Below are positions 16,769 through 24,797 of a stretch of DNA of 64,000 nt, piece by piece (position 1 is the first letter of the stretch; every line of letters begins with the position of its first letter). This DNA comes from an uncultured Clostridia bacterium (GTDB lineage Bacteria > Bacillota > Clostridia > UMGS1810). The notes below the pieces were generated by a model, which saw only the letters and a list, made by a program, of their open reading frames with translations, was not told the DNA's origin and made no database searches. The stretch lies in assembly GCA_934463165.1 (NCBI GenBank), contig CAKSJG010000007.1, forward strand, positions 32,608 through 96,607. Direction: 5' to 3'. Both the position numbers and the translations under genes were made by a program.

Positions 16769-17998
16769 TCACACCTTAGCAAACCCTATGCATGCATTAT
16801 GACCGCCGAATCCGAGAGAAACCGACATTGCAAAGTCTATGGGAGTTTTACATGCAGTGTTGGGTGTATAATTAAGATCACACTCGGGATCGCTCTCTTT
16901 GAGATTAATTGTCGGAGGAACAATTCCGTTTTCAAGTGTTTTTATTGCAGCTATTGCTTCTATTGCTCCGGCAGCGCCGAGAAGGTGTCCCGTCATGGAT
17001 TTTGTAGAGCTGATATGAAGCTTATATGCATCGTCACCGAAAGCATTTTTAATTGCCTTTGTTTCCGTTTTATCATTAAGAGGTGTACTGGTTCCGTGAG
17101 CATTTATATATATCCTATCTGCATCATATTCGCACTCGGCTTCTTTAAGGCAATCGGATATCGCACGTCCCGATGCTTCCGCTTCGGAATCGGGAGCCGT
17201 AACATGGAATGCATCACATGTGCTTCCGTATCCTTTAACCTCGGCATAAATTGTTGCACCGCGCTCTATTGCATGTTCATATTCCTCAACAACAAGAGCG
17301 CCCGCACCCTCGCCCATTACAAATCCGTTTCTTCTTTTGTCAAAAGGTATCGACGCGCAGTCTTTGTCTGTGCTGTGTGTAAGAGCCATACAGTTTATGA
17401 ATCCGGCAAATCCGAGAGGTGTTATTGCCGCATCTACACCGCCTGCAATAACAGCATCCGCATAACCGTATCGGATTGCTCTGAAAGCCTCGCCGACAGC
17501 CGTTGTACCGGTTGCACAAGCAGTTGTGACCGAAATACACGGTCCTTTCGCACCGAATTTAATAGCAATATTGCCTGCTCCCATGTTTGCAATCATTTTG
17601 GGAATAAAATGCGGAGATACTCTTGAAGGACCTTTATTTATAAGGTTATTTTCTTCGGAAATAAAAGTCTCAAATCCTCCAACGCCAGAGCCGTAATAAA
17701 CTCCGAATCTTTCGGGAGCAATTTTGCCGTCAATACCGGAATCGGCAACAGCCTGAGAAGCTGCCGCAATTGCATACTGAACAAATTTATCACTTTTACG
17801 GATTTCGGATTTTTCCATATACTGCAGCGGATCAAAATCTTTAATTTCAGCCGCAAGCTTTGCTTTAAAATCCGTTACATCAAATCTTGTTACAATATCT
17901 ATTCCGTTTTTTCCGTTTATGAGGCTGTCCCAAAATGTTTTGACATCACATCCGACGGGTGTCACCGCACCCATTCCGGTAATTACAACTCTTCTCAT
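16769..17998 (-). CDS. fabF: 3-oxoacyl-ACP synthase II (KAS II)
   Basis: Condensing enzyme that elongates acyl-ACP with malonyl-ACP. It has 409 residues. The Cys-His-His triad is visible: Cys near residue 160 in SVTTACATGTTAVGEAF, His in INAHGTSTPLND and His in SSTKSMTGHLLGAAGAIEA. The N-terminus RRVVITGMGAVTPVGCDV is typical. GGAGG precedes the ATG. It follows fabG by 32 bp in the fab run. Confidence 0.97.
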   Translation of the reverse strand: MRRVVITGMGAVTPVGCDVKTFWDSLINGKNGIDIVTRFDVTDFKAKLAAEIKDFDPLQYMEKSEIRKSDKFVQYAIAAASQAVADSGIDGKIAPERFGVYYGSGVGGFETFISEENNLINKGPSRVSPHFIPKMIANMGAGNIAIKFGAKGPCISVTTACATGTTAVGEAFRAIRYGYADAVIAGGVDAAITPLGFAGFINCMALTHSTDKDCASIPFDKRRNGFVMGEGAGALVVEEYEHAIERGATIYAEVKGYGSTCDAFHVTAPDSEAEASGRAISDCLKEAECEYDADRIYINAHGTSTPLNDKTETKAIKNAFGDDAYKLHISSTKSMTGHLLGAAGAIEAIAAIKTLENGIVPPTINLKESDPECDLNYTPNTACKTPIDFAMSVSLGFGGHNACIGFAKV

Positions 17999-18030
17999 AT
18001 AATATTTTCCTCCATTCGATTCACATGAAT

Positions 18031-18765
18031 TTATATTGCCATTCCGCCGTCCACACGAATAACCTCGCCTGTTATATAGTCAGACGCCTCGTCTGCCAGG
18101 AATGCCGCAAGATTTGCCACATCTTCGGGTGTACCGCAGCGTTTCAGCGGAATTAGACTGAGATAATTTTCTTTTTCAAGCCCTTCAGTCATGTCTGTGG
18201 TTATAAATCCGGGTGCAATAGCATTGCAGCAGACATTCTTTCCGGCAAATTCTCTTGCCGTTACCTTTGTCAAAGCAATTACTCCGGCCTTGGATGACGC
18301 ATAGTTACACTGACCCGCCGTACCGAGTATTCCAGATACGGATGAAATATTTATTATTTTTCCGTATTTTTTCTTTATAAAATTTCTTGAGCATGCCTTA
18401 ATCATATTAAAGCAACCCTTCAAATTTGTATTTATAACCACGTCAAAGTCCTCGCTTTTCATCATAGCTATAAGACCGTCGCGTGTTGTTCCGGCATTAT
18501 TCACAAGAATATCAATTCCGCCGAATTCATCCGTCACCTTTTTCACCGTGTCGGCACATTCAACATCGGATGATACATCACACTTATATATTTCGGCTTT
18601 AACACCGTATTTTTCCATAATATTATCTCTTACGGCTGCTGCCTTTTCATCACTGCTTGCATAAAGAATAGCCACATTTGCACCCATTGATGCAAATTTT
18701 TCGGCAATTGCAGCTCCTATGCCGCGTGAACCTCCGGTTACAACCGCATTTTTACCTTTAATCAT
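18031..18765 (-). CDS. fabG: 3-oxoacyl-ACP reductase
   Basis: NADPH-dependent short-chain reductase of the fatty-acid cycle. It has 244 residues. It shows the Rossmann motif VVTGGSRGIGAAIAEKFASM, the NNAG motif, the catalytic Ser in INISSVSGILGTAGQ and the YASSKAG Tyr/Lys pair, and ends DYITGEVIRVDGGMAI. Its start overlaps the end of fabD by 8 bp, so translation is coupled. Confidence 0.96.
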   Translation of the reverse strand: MIKGKNAVVTGGSRGIGAAIAEKFASMGANVAILYASSDEKAAAVRDNIMEKYGVKAEIYKCDVSSDVECADTVKKVTDEFGGIDILVNNAGTTRDGLIAMMKSEDFDVVINTNLKGCFNMIKACSRNFIKKKYGKIINISSVSGILGTAGQCNYASSKAGVIALTKVTAREFAGKNVCCNAIAPGFITTDMTEGLEKENYLSLIPLKRCGTPEDVANLAAFLADEASDYITGEVIRVDGGMAI

Positions 18766-19678
18766 TATTTTTCACCGCCTCTACGGTTTTTTCAAGTGAT
18801 TTCCTGTCTTGAACAGAATATATTTTTACTTCACCCGATATTTTTTTAATAAGACCGCTGAGTGTCCTTCCTGCTCCGACTTCGATAAATTCGCTATATC
18901 CGTCCGCAATCATGTTTTCAATTGTTTTCTGCCATTCGACGGGGCTTCTCATCTGCATTGCAAGAGTCTCTGTCACATTATCTCCGTACGGAGACGCATT
19001 CAGATTTGCATATACATCAATATCGGGTTTTTTAATATCATATTTTTTGAGTTCTTCCGCAAAGGATGCCGAAGCATCATTCATAAACGGAGAATGAAAT
19101 GCCGCACTGACCGCAAGCGGAACACAGCGCGCACCGTCGGCTTTCATTTTTGCGCTGAATTCGTCAACGCTCTTTTTAAGACCCGAGACTACCGTCTGCC
19201 CCGGTGAATTAAAGTTCACGGCATAGAGCTCTTCAAACTCCGATACGACTTTTTTGACCGTTTCGGCGTCTTTTTTGAGCACGGCGCACATTGCTGTGTC
19301 GTGTTTTTCTGCCGCCGACTGCATCAGTTTTCCACGCGACGTAACAATCTTAAAGCCATCGGAATATGTATATGCACCCGCATAGGCAAGAGCAGCAATT
19401 TCTCCGAGAGAAAATCCCGCACATCCGTCGGCAAAAATTCCGTTCTCATTAAGTGCAAGTGCAGATGCAAGATCAACAAGATACAAACACGGCTGTGTGT
19501 TTGACGTTATTTTAAGGTCATCCTGAGAACCGTTAAATGACATATCCATAGTTCCCGGTCTGAAGCTTTCCGCTTCGTCATAAAGTTTTTTCATAGCGGC
19601 GCCCATATCATACAGTTCTTTACCCATACCGCTGTATTGTGCACCCTGACCTGAAAATACAAATGCTATTTTACCCAT
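18758..19678 (-). CDS. fabD: Malonyl-CoA:ACP transacylase
   Basis: Moves malonyl groups from CoA to ACP. It has 306 residues. Motifs are FVFSGQGAQYSGMGKELYDM at the start, the nucleophile Ser near residue 88 in GFSLGEIAALAYAGA, the catalytic His in AVSAAFHSPFM and the late IEVGAGRTLSGL. The gene overlaps fabK by 13 bp upstream and fabG by 8 bp downstream, which indicates a coupled operon. Confidence 0.96.
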   Translation of the reverse strand: MGKIAFVFSGQGAQYSGMGKELYDMGAAMKKLYDEAESFRPGTMDMSFNGSQDDLKITSNTQPCLYLVDLASALALNENGIFADGCAGFSLGEIAALAYAGAYTYSDGFKIVTSRGKLMQSAAEKHDTAMCAVLKKDAETVKKVVSEFEELYAVNFNSPGQTVVSGLKKSVDEFSAKMKADGARCVPLAVSAAFHSPFMNDASASFAEELKKYDIKKPDIDVYANLNASPYGDNVTETLAMQMRSPVEWQKTIENMIADGYSEFIEVGAGRTLSGLIKKISGEVKIYSVQDRKSLEKTVEAVKNND

Positions 19679-20610
19679 TTTATCGCCTCACTTAAAGTTT
19701 TTTCGGCTCCCGAAACAATTTCTTCAACAATTTCCGAAGCAGGCTGAATTTTATTTACCATTCCCGATATCTGACCTGCAAGGAAGCAGCCGTTCTTTTC
19801 GTCACCGTCACACACTGCAGCTCTGAGCGTACCGACAGCCATTTTTTCAAGATCATCATCAGAAATCTGAGAATACTCTTCTTTTGCATATCGTCTTGAA
19901 AATTGTGATTTAAGACTTCTTACGGGGTGACCGAGACGTCTGCCCGTTACGATTGTTGCAGTATCGTTTGCCTTAAGAACCTTGTCTTTGTATACCTGTG
20001 AGATATTACATTCCTCCGCTGAAAGAAAACGCGTGCCTACCTGTATGCCGCATGCTCCGAGCATAAATGCTGCAGCCATTCCTCTGCCGTCTGCTATGCC
20101 GCCTGCGGCAATGACAGGAATGCTGACTGCGTCACACACTTGAGGTACAAGAGCCATGGTTGTCATATCACCGACATGACCTCCCGACTCACCACCCTCT
20201 GCTATAACGGCATCGGCTCCGCTTCTTGCGACAAGCTTTGCAAGAGATGCCGAGGGAATAACGGGTATAACCTTAACCCCTGCCTCTTTCCACGCGGGAA
20301 TATATTTGCCCGGGTTACCGGCACCTGTTGTAACAACTTTGACCTTTTTATCAATAACAAGCTGCGCAATAGCGTCAATATTATCGCCCATAAGCATTAT
20401 ATTAATGCCAAAAGGTTTGTCGGTAAGCTGTTTTGCGCGGTCAATCTGTTCTTCTATCTGAGATATGTTTCCGCTTGCTGCAGAAATTATGCCGAGACCT
20501 CCGGCATTGGAAACCGCCGCTGCAAGATCCGCATCTGATATATGCGCCATACCGCCCTGTAAAATCGGATAGCGGATACCGAGCATATCACATATTTTGC
20601 TGTTAATCAT
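19666..20610 (-). CDS. fabK: Enoyl-ACP reductase II (FMN-dependent)
   Basis: Final reduction of the fatty-acid cycle by the flavoprotein FabK, not the FabI type. It has 314 residues as a TIM barrel of the 2-nitropropane dioxygenase fold: YPILQGGMAHISDADLAAAV, GGLGIISAASG, the loop AEGGESGGHVGDMTT, VIAAGGIADGRGMAAAFMLG and GTRFLSAEEC. The ATG at 20610 with AGAGGTG 8 nt upstream is chosen over the TTG at 20616, which is only 2 nt from that site. FabK makes the host pathway naturally insensitive to FabI-type inhibitors (family knowledge). Confidence 0.95.
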   Translation of the reverse strand: MINSKICDMLGIRYPILQGGMAHISDADLAAAVSNAGGLGIISAASGNISQIEEQIDRAKQLTDKPFGINIMLMGDNIDAIAQLVIDKKVKVVTTGAGNPGKYIPAWKEAGVKVIPVIPSASLAKLVARSGADAVIAEGGESGGHVGDMTTMALVPQVCDAVSIPVIAAGGIADGRGMAAAFMLGACGIQVGTRFLSAEECNISQVYKDKVLKANDTATIVTGRRLGHPVRSLKSQFSRRYAKEEYSQISDDDLEKMAVGTLRAAVCDGDEKNGCFLAGQISGMVNKIQPASEIVEEIVSGAEKTLSEAIKWVK

Positions 20611-20649
20611 TCCCAAGACACCTCTTCTTTAATTTTTTAATTTGCCGAA

Positions 20650-20883
20650 TCAACCTTCGATTTTACTGTCAACATATTCGGCAAGCTCTTTGACGGATTT
20701 TCCTGTTCCGACATCGGAAGCGTTGATTTCAATGCCGAATTCATCCTCAAGCTCCATCATAATCTCTACCGTATCGAGAGAATCCACGTCAAGGCTCTCA
20801 AGTGTTGCATCCTCGCTTATTTCATTTACATCCATTTCAAGATGATTTGCCAATACTTCCATAATCTTTTCTGCTGTTGTCAT
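20650..20883 (-). CDS. acpP: Acyl carrier protein
   Basis: Carries growing acyl chains on a 4'-phosphopantetheine arm. It has 77 acidic residues with the attachment Ser in LDVDSLDTVEIMMELEDEFG. The start MTTAEKIMEVLAN at 20883 follows GGAGG by 8 nt; the upstream TTG at 20898 overlaps the ribosome site itself. It lies between fabH (22 bp upstream) and fabK. Confidence 0.96.
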   Translation of the reverse strand: MTTAEKIMEVLANHLEMDVNEISEDATLESLDVDSLDTVEIMMELEDEFGIEINASDVGTGKSVKELAEYVDSKIEG

Positions 20884-20905
20884 GATAAATTCCTCCAATT
20901 ATTTT

Positions 20906-21859
20906 TTAATATTTTATAATGCAGGCAGCGCTCGAAAGTCCGCCGCCGAAAGCACACATTGCCACGATATCTCCTCTTTTCAGCTTTCCGCTTTCTGCAA
21001 GCTCATCAAATGCCATTGGTACGCTTGCCGATGAGGTATTACCGTATTTATCTATATTAACAAAGAATTTTTCTTTGCCGATACCAAGTTTTTTGGAAGC
21101 AAAATCTATTATTCTGATATTTGCCTGATGCGGAATCACAAAATCAATATCCGAAAGAGATATACCTGCCTTTTCAGCAACCTCTTTAACGTCGTTTGCT
21201 ATGCGAGTTACCGCAAATCTGAATGTCTCCTGACCCTTCATAAATATATGCGGAGTTTGACTTTCACCCTTATAGAACACCGATTCCGCGTTATATGACG
21301 GAACCTTTATAACATCATCACCGCCGTTTGTATACAGCTTTGACGATAGATATCCGTCGCCCTCGGTAATAACAAAGGCTCCTGCTCCGTCACCGAAAAT
21401 AACACAGGTGTTTCTGTCTGTCCAGTCAATTATCTTGCTTACTCTTTCGGAACCTATTACAAGAACATTTTTTGCAGCCTTACGCATGATATACGAAGCG
21501 GCAATATCAAGAGCAAACAAAAATCCGCTGCACGCAGAGTTTACGTCAAACGCAGGGCAATTCGCGCCTATACTTTGCTGAACAAATCCGCCTACAGTCG
21601 GGCAAAAGGTCTCGCTTGTAAAGGTCGCGGCAACTATTAGGTCTATTTTATCTGCCGTTATACCGGCAGATTCGAGAGCTCTTTCTGCCGCCCTGCATGC
21701 CATATCTCCTGCTGTCTCCGTCTCAGATACGTGTCTTTGTTTCACACCGACACGCTGAACAATCCATTCATCCGACGTGTCGACCAATTTTGTGAGGTCA
21801 TCGTTTGTTACGATTTTTTCGGGAACATAGCTTCCCGTACCTATAATTTTAATACTCAT
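20906..21859 (-). CDS. fabH: 3-oxoacyl-ACP synthase III (KAS III)
   Basis: Starts fatty-acid synthesis by condensing acetyl-CoA (or branched acyl-CoA) with malonyl-ACP. It has 317 residues. The triad is seen as Cys near residue 110 (VNSACSGFLFALDIA), His in VIPHQANIRIIDFA and Asn in DKYGNTSSASVPMA. AGGAGGT lies 6 nt before the ATG. It is the first structural gene of the cluster; its 146-bp leader holds repeated palindromes that match the one at the tetR promoter. Confidence 0.96.
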   Translation of the reverse strand: MSIKIIGTGSYVPEKIVTNDDLTKLVDTSDEWIVQRVGVKQRHVSETETAGDMACRAAERALESAGITADKIDLIVAATFTSETFCPTVGGFVQQSIGANCPAFDVNSACSGFLFALDIAASYIMRKAAKNVLVIGSERVSKIIDWTDRNTCVIFGDGAGAFVITEGDGYLSSKLYTNGGDDVIKVPSYNAESVFYKGESQTPHIFMKGQETFRFAVTRIANDVKEVAEKAGISLSDIDFVIPHQANIRIIDFASKKLGIGKEKFFVNIDKYGNTSSASVPMAFDELAESGKLKRGDIVAMCAFGGGLSSAACIIKY

Positions 21860-21873
21860 AGTGTACCTCCTGT

Positions 21874-21940
21874 TTCAGCACAATGCGTGCTGCAAAAATT
21901 AATGCACACTGTGCCGAATTTCGGCACACACTGTGCTGTG
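21874..21940. promoter_or_regulatory. Operator array in the fabH leader
   Basis: Three palindromes of one type: 21874-21895 (TTCAGCAC, 5 nt, GTGC), 21904-21914 (GCAC, 3 nt, GTGC) and 21920-21936 (TTCGGCAC, 5 nt, GTGC). The last two share half-sites to form GTGCCGAA-T-TTCGGCAC (21911-21927). The same sequence stands at the start point of the tetR gene upstream. They lie between tetR and fabH and are read here as binding sites for that regulator. An RNA role is also possible since they would fold as hairpins. Confidence 0.68.
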
Positions 21941-21943
21941 ATA

Positions 21944-21973
21944 ATTAAAACAGAGAATTCTCTCTGTTTTAAT
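21944..21973 (-). terminator. Hairpin between tetR and fabH
   Basis: Perfect 13-bp stem ATTAAAACAGAGA / TCTCTGTTTTAAT with a 4-nt loop, 32 bp after the tetR stop. The T-rich 3' arm could release the polymerase, but no separate T run follows. It may be a partial terminator that lets some transcripts into fabH. No clear -10 element for a fabH-only promoter was seen downstream of it. Confidence 0.5.
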
Positions 21974-22005
21974 CTGTATATTTAAATTATTAGATTTTCC
22001 GTTTA

Positions 22006-22602
22006 TTAACCGTCATTATACCTGATACCGTTCAAAAAGCATCCGAATCCCACTCTGAAATATTTAACCGCATCTTCCTTCGAAATTTTGCGGCTTACCG
22101 CATCGGCATTAAAACCTCGGCAAAAGCACCACACGGAATAGCTCAGGCTCTCTGTATCAATATCTTTAATGAGTTTTCTTCCCTTTGCATATTCGATTGC
22201 CTTATTCAGCGCATTCATCCACCATATACGGTTGTTTTCCGTAAGCGAATCGTGTTCAAACATATAGTGTATAAATTTCATTTTGACTTCATATGTAGCA
22301 ACAAGAACATTTTCGGCAACATCCATTGCGTAATCGTAAATCGAATCGGCATCTATCGCCTTATCGTAATCGGGAACAAAAGCCTTGCGCATTTTTACAA
22401 CAGCATTTTCGTAAATAATCCTGAGAACTTCATCAATATTGGCAAATCTGTTGTAAAAAACTCTGTTTGTAACATTAAGCTCACGGATTATTTTACTGAC
22501 CGTAACCTTATGCGCCCCCTCTTCCGTTGCAATTTTTTCTGCAATATTTATAATATCGCTTGAAATATTATCACAAATAAATTCACGTTTATCTTTTGTC
22601 AT
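22006..22602 (-). CDS. TetR-family regulator at the head of the fab cluster
   Basis: A 198-residue protein with a TetR N-terminal domain: IINIAEKIATEEGAHKVTVS, then IIRELNVTNRVFYNRFANID as helix-turn-helix, and a C-terminal ligand domain (about residues 65-198) without recognisable enzyme motifs. The start at 22602 (MTKDKREFI) has GGAGAG 6 nt upstream; the longer frame would cross the promoter and operator. The same palindrome lies over its own start point and three times before fabH, so it very likely controls itself and fatty-acid synthesis. It is neither FapR nor the MarR-type FabT by sequence, although it takes their place in the cluster. An acyl-CoA or acyl-ACP ligand is only an inference. 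Confidence 0.88.
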   Translation of the reverse strand: MTKDKREFICDNISSDIINIAEKIATEEGAHKVTVSKIIRELNVTNRVFYNRFANIDEVLRIIYENAVVKMRKAFVPDYDKAIDADSIYDYAMDVAENVLVATYEVKMKFIHYMFEHDSLTENNRIWWMNALNKAIEYAKGRKLIKDIDTESLSYSVWCFCRGFNADAVSRKISKEDAVKYFRVGFGCFLNGIRYNDG

Positions 22603-22618
22603 TAACCGCTCTCCATTC

Positions 22619-22640
22619 TTCGGCACACGTTGTGCTGGAA
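22619..22640. promoter_or_regulatory. Operator over the tetR start point
   Basis: TTCGGCAC, 5 nt, GTGCTGGAA: same arrangement as the fabH-leader sites. It begins 2 bp downstream of the -10 hexamer, where a bound repressor would block initiation. Confidence 0.7.
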
Positions 22641-22642
22641 TT

Positions 22643-22671
22643 ATAATACTACAATTTTTATGATTTGTCAA
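22643..22671 (-). promoter_or_regulatory. tetR-fab promoter
   Basis: TTGACA (22666-22671), 17 bp, TATTAT (22643-22648) on the minus strand. This is the only strong promoter found for the whole tetR-fab-acc run. Confidence 0.82.
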
Positions 22672-22711
22672 TAGTTATTTTAAAATTTTAAAGTGTAGAA
22701 ATATAAATATA

Positions 22712-22767
22712 GGAGTAGTGCAGGAATAATGTATGAATCGCACACATTTCCATTCCCGCGCTACTCC
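22712..22767 (-). terminator. Terminator after the GGGtGRT gene
   Basis: Long stem GGAGTAG-C-GCGGGAAT against ATTCCTGC-A-CTACTCC enclosing about 24 nt, followed on the minus strand by TATATTTATATTT. It lies 45 bp past the stop codon and before the tetR promoter. Confidence 0.65.
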
Positions 22768-22812
22768 CGTGTATTTTTAAAAACCTCTGTTTAATGCGTT
22801 TTCCAAGTATTC

Positions 22813-23814
22813 TTATTTATTCATTGCTTCTTCAACAGCAACAGCTACAGCAACGGTAGCACCAACCATCGGGTTGTTACCCATTCCGAGGAAGCCCATC
22901 ATTTCAACGTGAGCCGGAACTGATGAAGATCCTGCGAACTGAGCGTCGGAATGCATTCTGCCCATTGTATCTGTCATACCGTAAGAAGCAGGGCCTGCAG
23001 CCATGTTATCAGGGTGAAGAGTTCTGCCCGTACCGCCACCGGATGCAACCGAGAAATAATTTTTGCCCATTTCGTTGCATTCTTTCTTATATGTTCCTGC
23101 AACAGGATGCTGGAATCTTGTCGGGTTTGTTGAGTTTCCCGTGATGGAAACGTCAACACCTTCAAGATGCATTATGGCAACGCCTTCTCTTACATCGTCA
23201 GCGCCGTAGCATCTTACCTTTGCTCTTTCACCTTTGGAATAAGCAATTTCTTTAACTATATTAACCTTACCGGTTGCATAGTCAAATTTTGTCTGACAGT
23301 ATGTGAAGCCGTTGATTCTTGAAATAATCTGAGCAGCATCCTTGCCGAGACCGTTTAAAATAACCTTAAGGGGTTCTTTTCTGACTTTGTTTGCACTCTT
23401 TGCAATACCGATAGCTCCCTCTGCAGCAGCAAACGATTCATGACCTGCAAGAAACGCAAAACACTTTGTTTCTTCTCTGAGAAGCTTAGCGCCGAGATTT
23501 CCATGACCGAGACCGACTTTTCTGTCGTCTGCAACGGAACCGTCAATGCAGAATGCCTGGAGACCTTCGCCTATAACTTCGGCAGCGTCGGCAGCTTTTG
23601 TGCAGCCTCTTTTTATTGCAAGAGCAGCGCCTACAACATATGCCCATGCAGCATTTTCAAAACAAATCGGCTGAATTTCCTTAACCATTTTGTAAGGATC
23701 TATGCCTTTTTCATCACATATGGATTTTGCTTCTTCTATAGATGTAATACCGTTAGCCTTAAGAACAGCATTGATATTGTCAATTCTTCTTTCATAGCTT
23801 TCAAATAATGCCAT
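22813..23814 (-). CDS. GGGtGRT family protein, function unknown
   Basis: A 333-residue soluble protein of the family named for its motif, seen here as VASGGGTGRTLHPDNMAAGP in the last quarter. Other conserved-looking stretches are ENAAWAYVVGAALAIKRG, GLGHGNLGAKLLREETKCF, FLAGHESFAAAEGAIGIA, NSTNPTRFQHPVAGTYKKE and a C-terminal MGFLGMGNNPMVGATVAVAV. It has no signal peptide and no membrane helix. The family is known from anaerobic Firmicutes beside a NifU/IscU-like gene, as here (21 bp apart, downstream). That partner suggests a link to iron-sulfur or other metal-cluster handling, but the activity is not established. AAGGAGGA lies 8 nt before the ATG. Confidence 0.85.
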   Translation of the reverse strand: MALFESYERRIDNINAVLKANGITSIEEAKSICDEKGIDPYKMVKEIQPICFENAAWAYVVGAALAIKRGCTKAADAAEVIGEGLQAFCIDGSVADDRKVGLGHGNLGAKLLREETKCFAFLAGHESFAAAEGAIGIAKSANKVRKEPLKVILNGLGKDAAQIISRINGFTYCQTKFDYATGKVNIVKEIAYSKGERAKVRCYGADDVREGVAIMHLEGVDVSITGNSTNPTRFQHPVAGTYKKECNEMGKNYFSVASGGGTGRTLHPDNMAAGPASYGMTDTMGRMHSDAQFAGSSSVPAHVEMMGFLGMGNNPMVGATVAVAVAVEEAMNK

Positions 23815-23835
23815 TTTACATATCCTCCTTATAAA

Positions 23836-24528
23836 TTATTCTTCTCTCGGGTCGATGAGCTTTGCAGCGTCGTCTATTCTTCCGTACTGACCGCTTGCCT
23901 TTTCAAGAGCTTCATTGGCATCCATACCCTTTTTGATGTTTTCCATCATCTTACCGAGCTGAACAAATTTGTAACCGATGATTTCGTCGTTATCGTCAAG
24001 AGCGATTTTTGTAACATAGCCTTCTGCCATTTCAAGATATCTTGAACCCTTAAGAAGTGTTCCGTACATTGTTCCGACTTGGCTTCTGAGACCTTTACCG
24101 AGATCCTCGAGACCCGCGCCGATCGTAAGACCGCCTTCCGAAAATGCAGACTGAGTTCTTCCGTATACAATCTGGAGGAAAAGCTCTCTCATTGCTGTGT
24201 TTATAGCATCACACACAAGGTCAGTATTAAGAGCCTCAAGAATTGTTTTGCCGGGAAGAATTTCGGAAGCCATAGCAGCTGAATGAGTCATACCCGAGCA
24301 GCCTATTGTTTCAACAAGAGCCTCCTGAATAATACCATCTTTAACATTTAAAGAAAGCTTACAGGCACCCTGCTGAGGAGCACACCAGCCCACACCGTGT
24401 GTGAAACCGGAAATATCTTTAATTTCTTTTGACGCAACCCATTTGCCTTCTTCGGGAATCGGAGCGGGACCGTGGTTTGCACCTTTTTTTACAACGCACA
24501 TATTTTCTACTTCTGAACTGTAAATCAT
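23836..24528 (-). CDS. NifU/IscU-like iron-sulfur scaffold protein partnered with GGGtGRT
   Basis: A 230-residue protein with an IscU/NifU-N-like core: the segment LVETIGCSGMTHSAAMASEI, then LPGKTILEAL, parallels the second cysteine loop of IscU. A further cysteine pair is in GVGWCAPQQGACKLSLNV and one near the N-terminus (ENMCVV). The N-terminal and C-terminal extensions (about residues 1-45 and 150-230) are not part of classic IscU. It is first in a two-gene operon, with AAGGGG 7 nt before the ATG and a good promoter upstream. No iscS, sufB or sufC gene is nearby, so if it builds clusters it does so with partners encoded elsewhere. Confidence 0.82.
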   Translation of the reverse strand: MIYSSEVENMCVVKKGANHGPAPIPEEGKWVASKEIKDISGFTHGVGWCAPQQGACKLSLNVKDGIIQEALVETIGCSGMTHSAAMASEILPGKTILEALNTDLVCDAINTAMRELFLQIVYGRTQSAFSEGGLTIGAGLEDLGKGLRSQVGTMYGTLLKGSRYLEMAEGYVTKIALDDNDEIIGYKFVQLGKMMENIKKGMDANEALEKASGQYGRIDDAAKLIDPREE

Positions 24529-24572
24529 TATTTAACCCCTTTCTCAATATCAGCATTAAATCATACGTTAAT

Positions 24573-24601
24573 ATTTTAACATACTATTGAAAATGTTACA
24601 A
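24573..24601 (-). promoter_or_regulatory. Promoter of the NifU-like/GGGtGRT operon
   Basis: TTGTAA (24596-24601), 17 bp, TAAAAT (24573-24578), 45 bp before the start codon on the minus strand. Confidence 0.75.
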
Positions 24602-24764
24602 GAGTTTTTTTAAATTTGTGTCAAATTATGTTGCTTTTTCAGACGGTAAAAACAAAATTTTATATAATATTACAAGATAAAAGACAAACATCCGATACAT
24701 TTGAAATAAAGGCGCAAAAAATGACGCACAACCGCAAAAAACTCATTACGCAAAACAACGTCGA

Positions 24765-24789
24765 TACATCGGATTTAAAATCCGATGTA
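24765..24789 (-). terminator. Palindrome after tmcAL, likely terminator
   Basis: A perfect 12-bp inverted repeat around one base (TACATCGGATTT-A-AAATCCGATGTA), starting 9 bp after the tmcAL stop. The T run that follows on the minus strand is weak, so efficiency is uncertain. The stretch 24602-24764 beside it holds no gene that can be supported. Confidence 0.6.
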
Positions 24790-24797
24790 CCTGTGTT

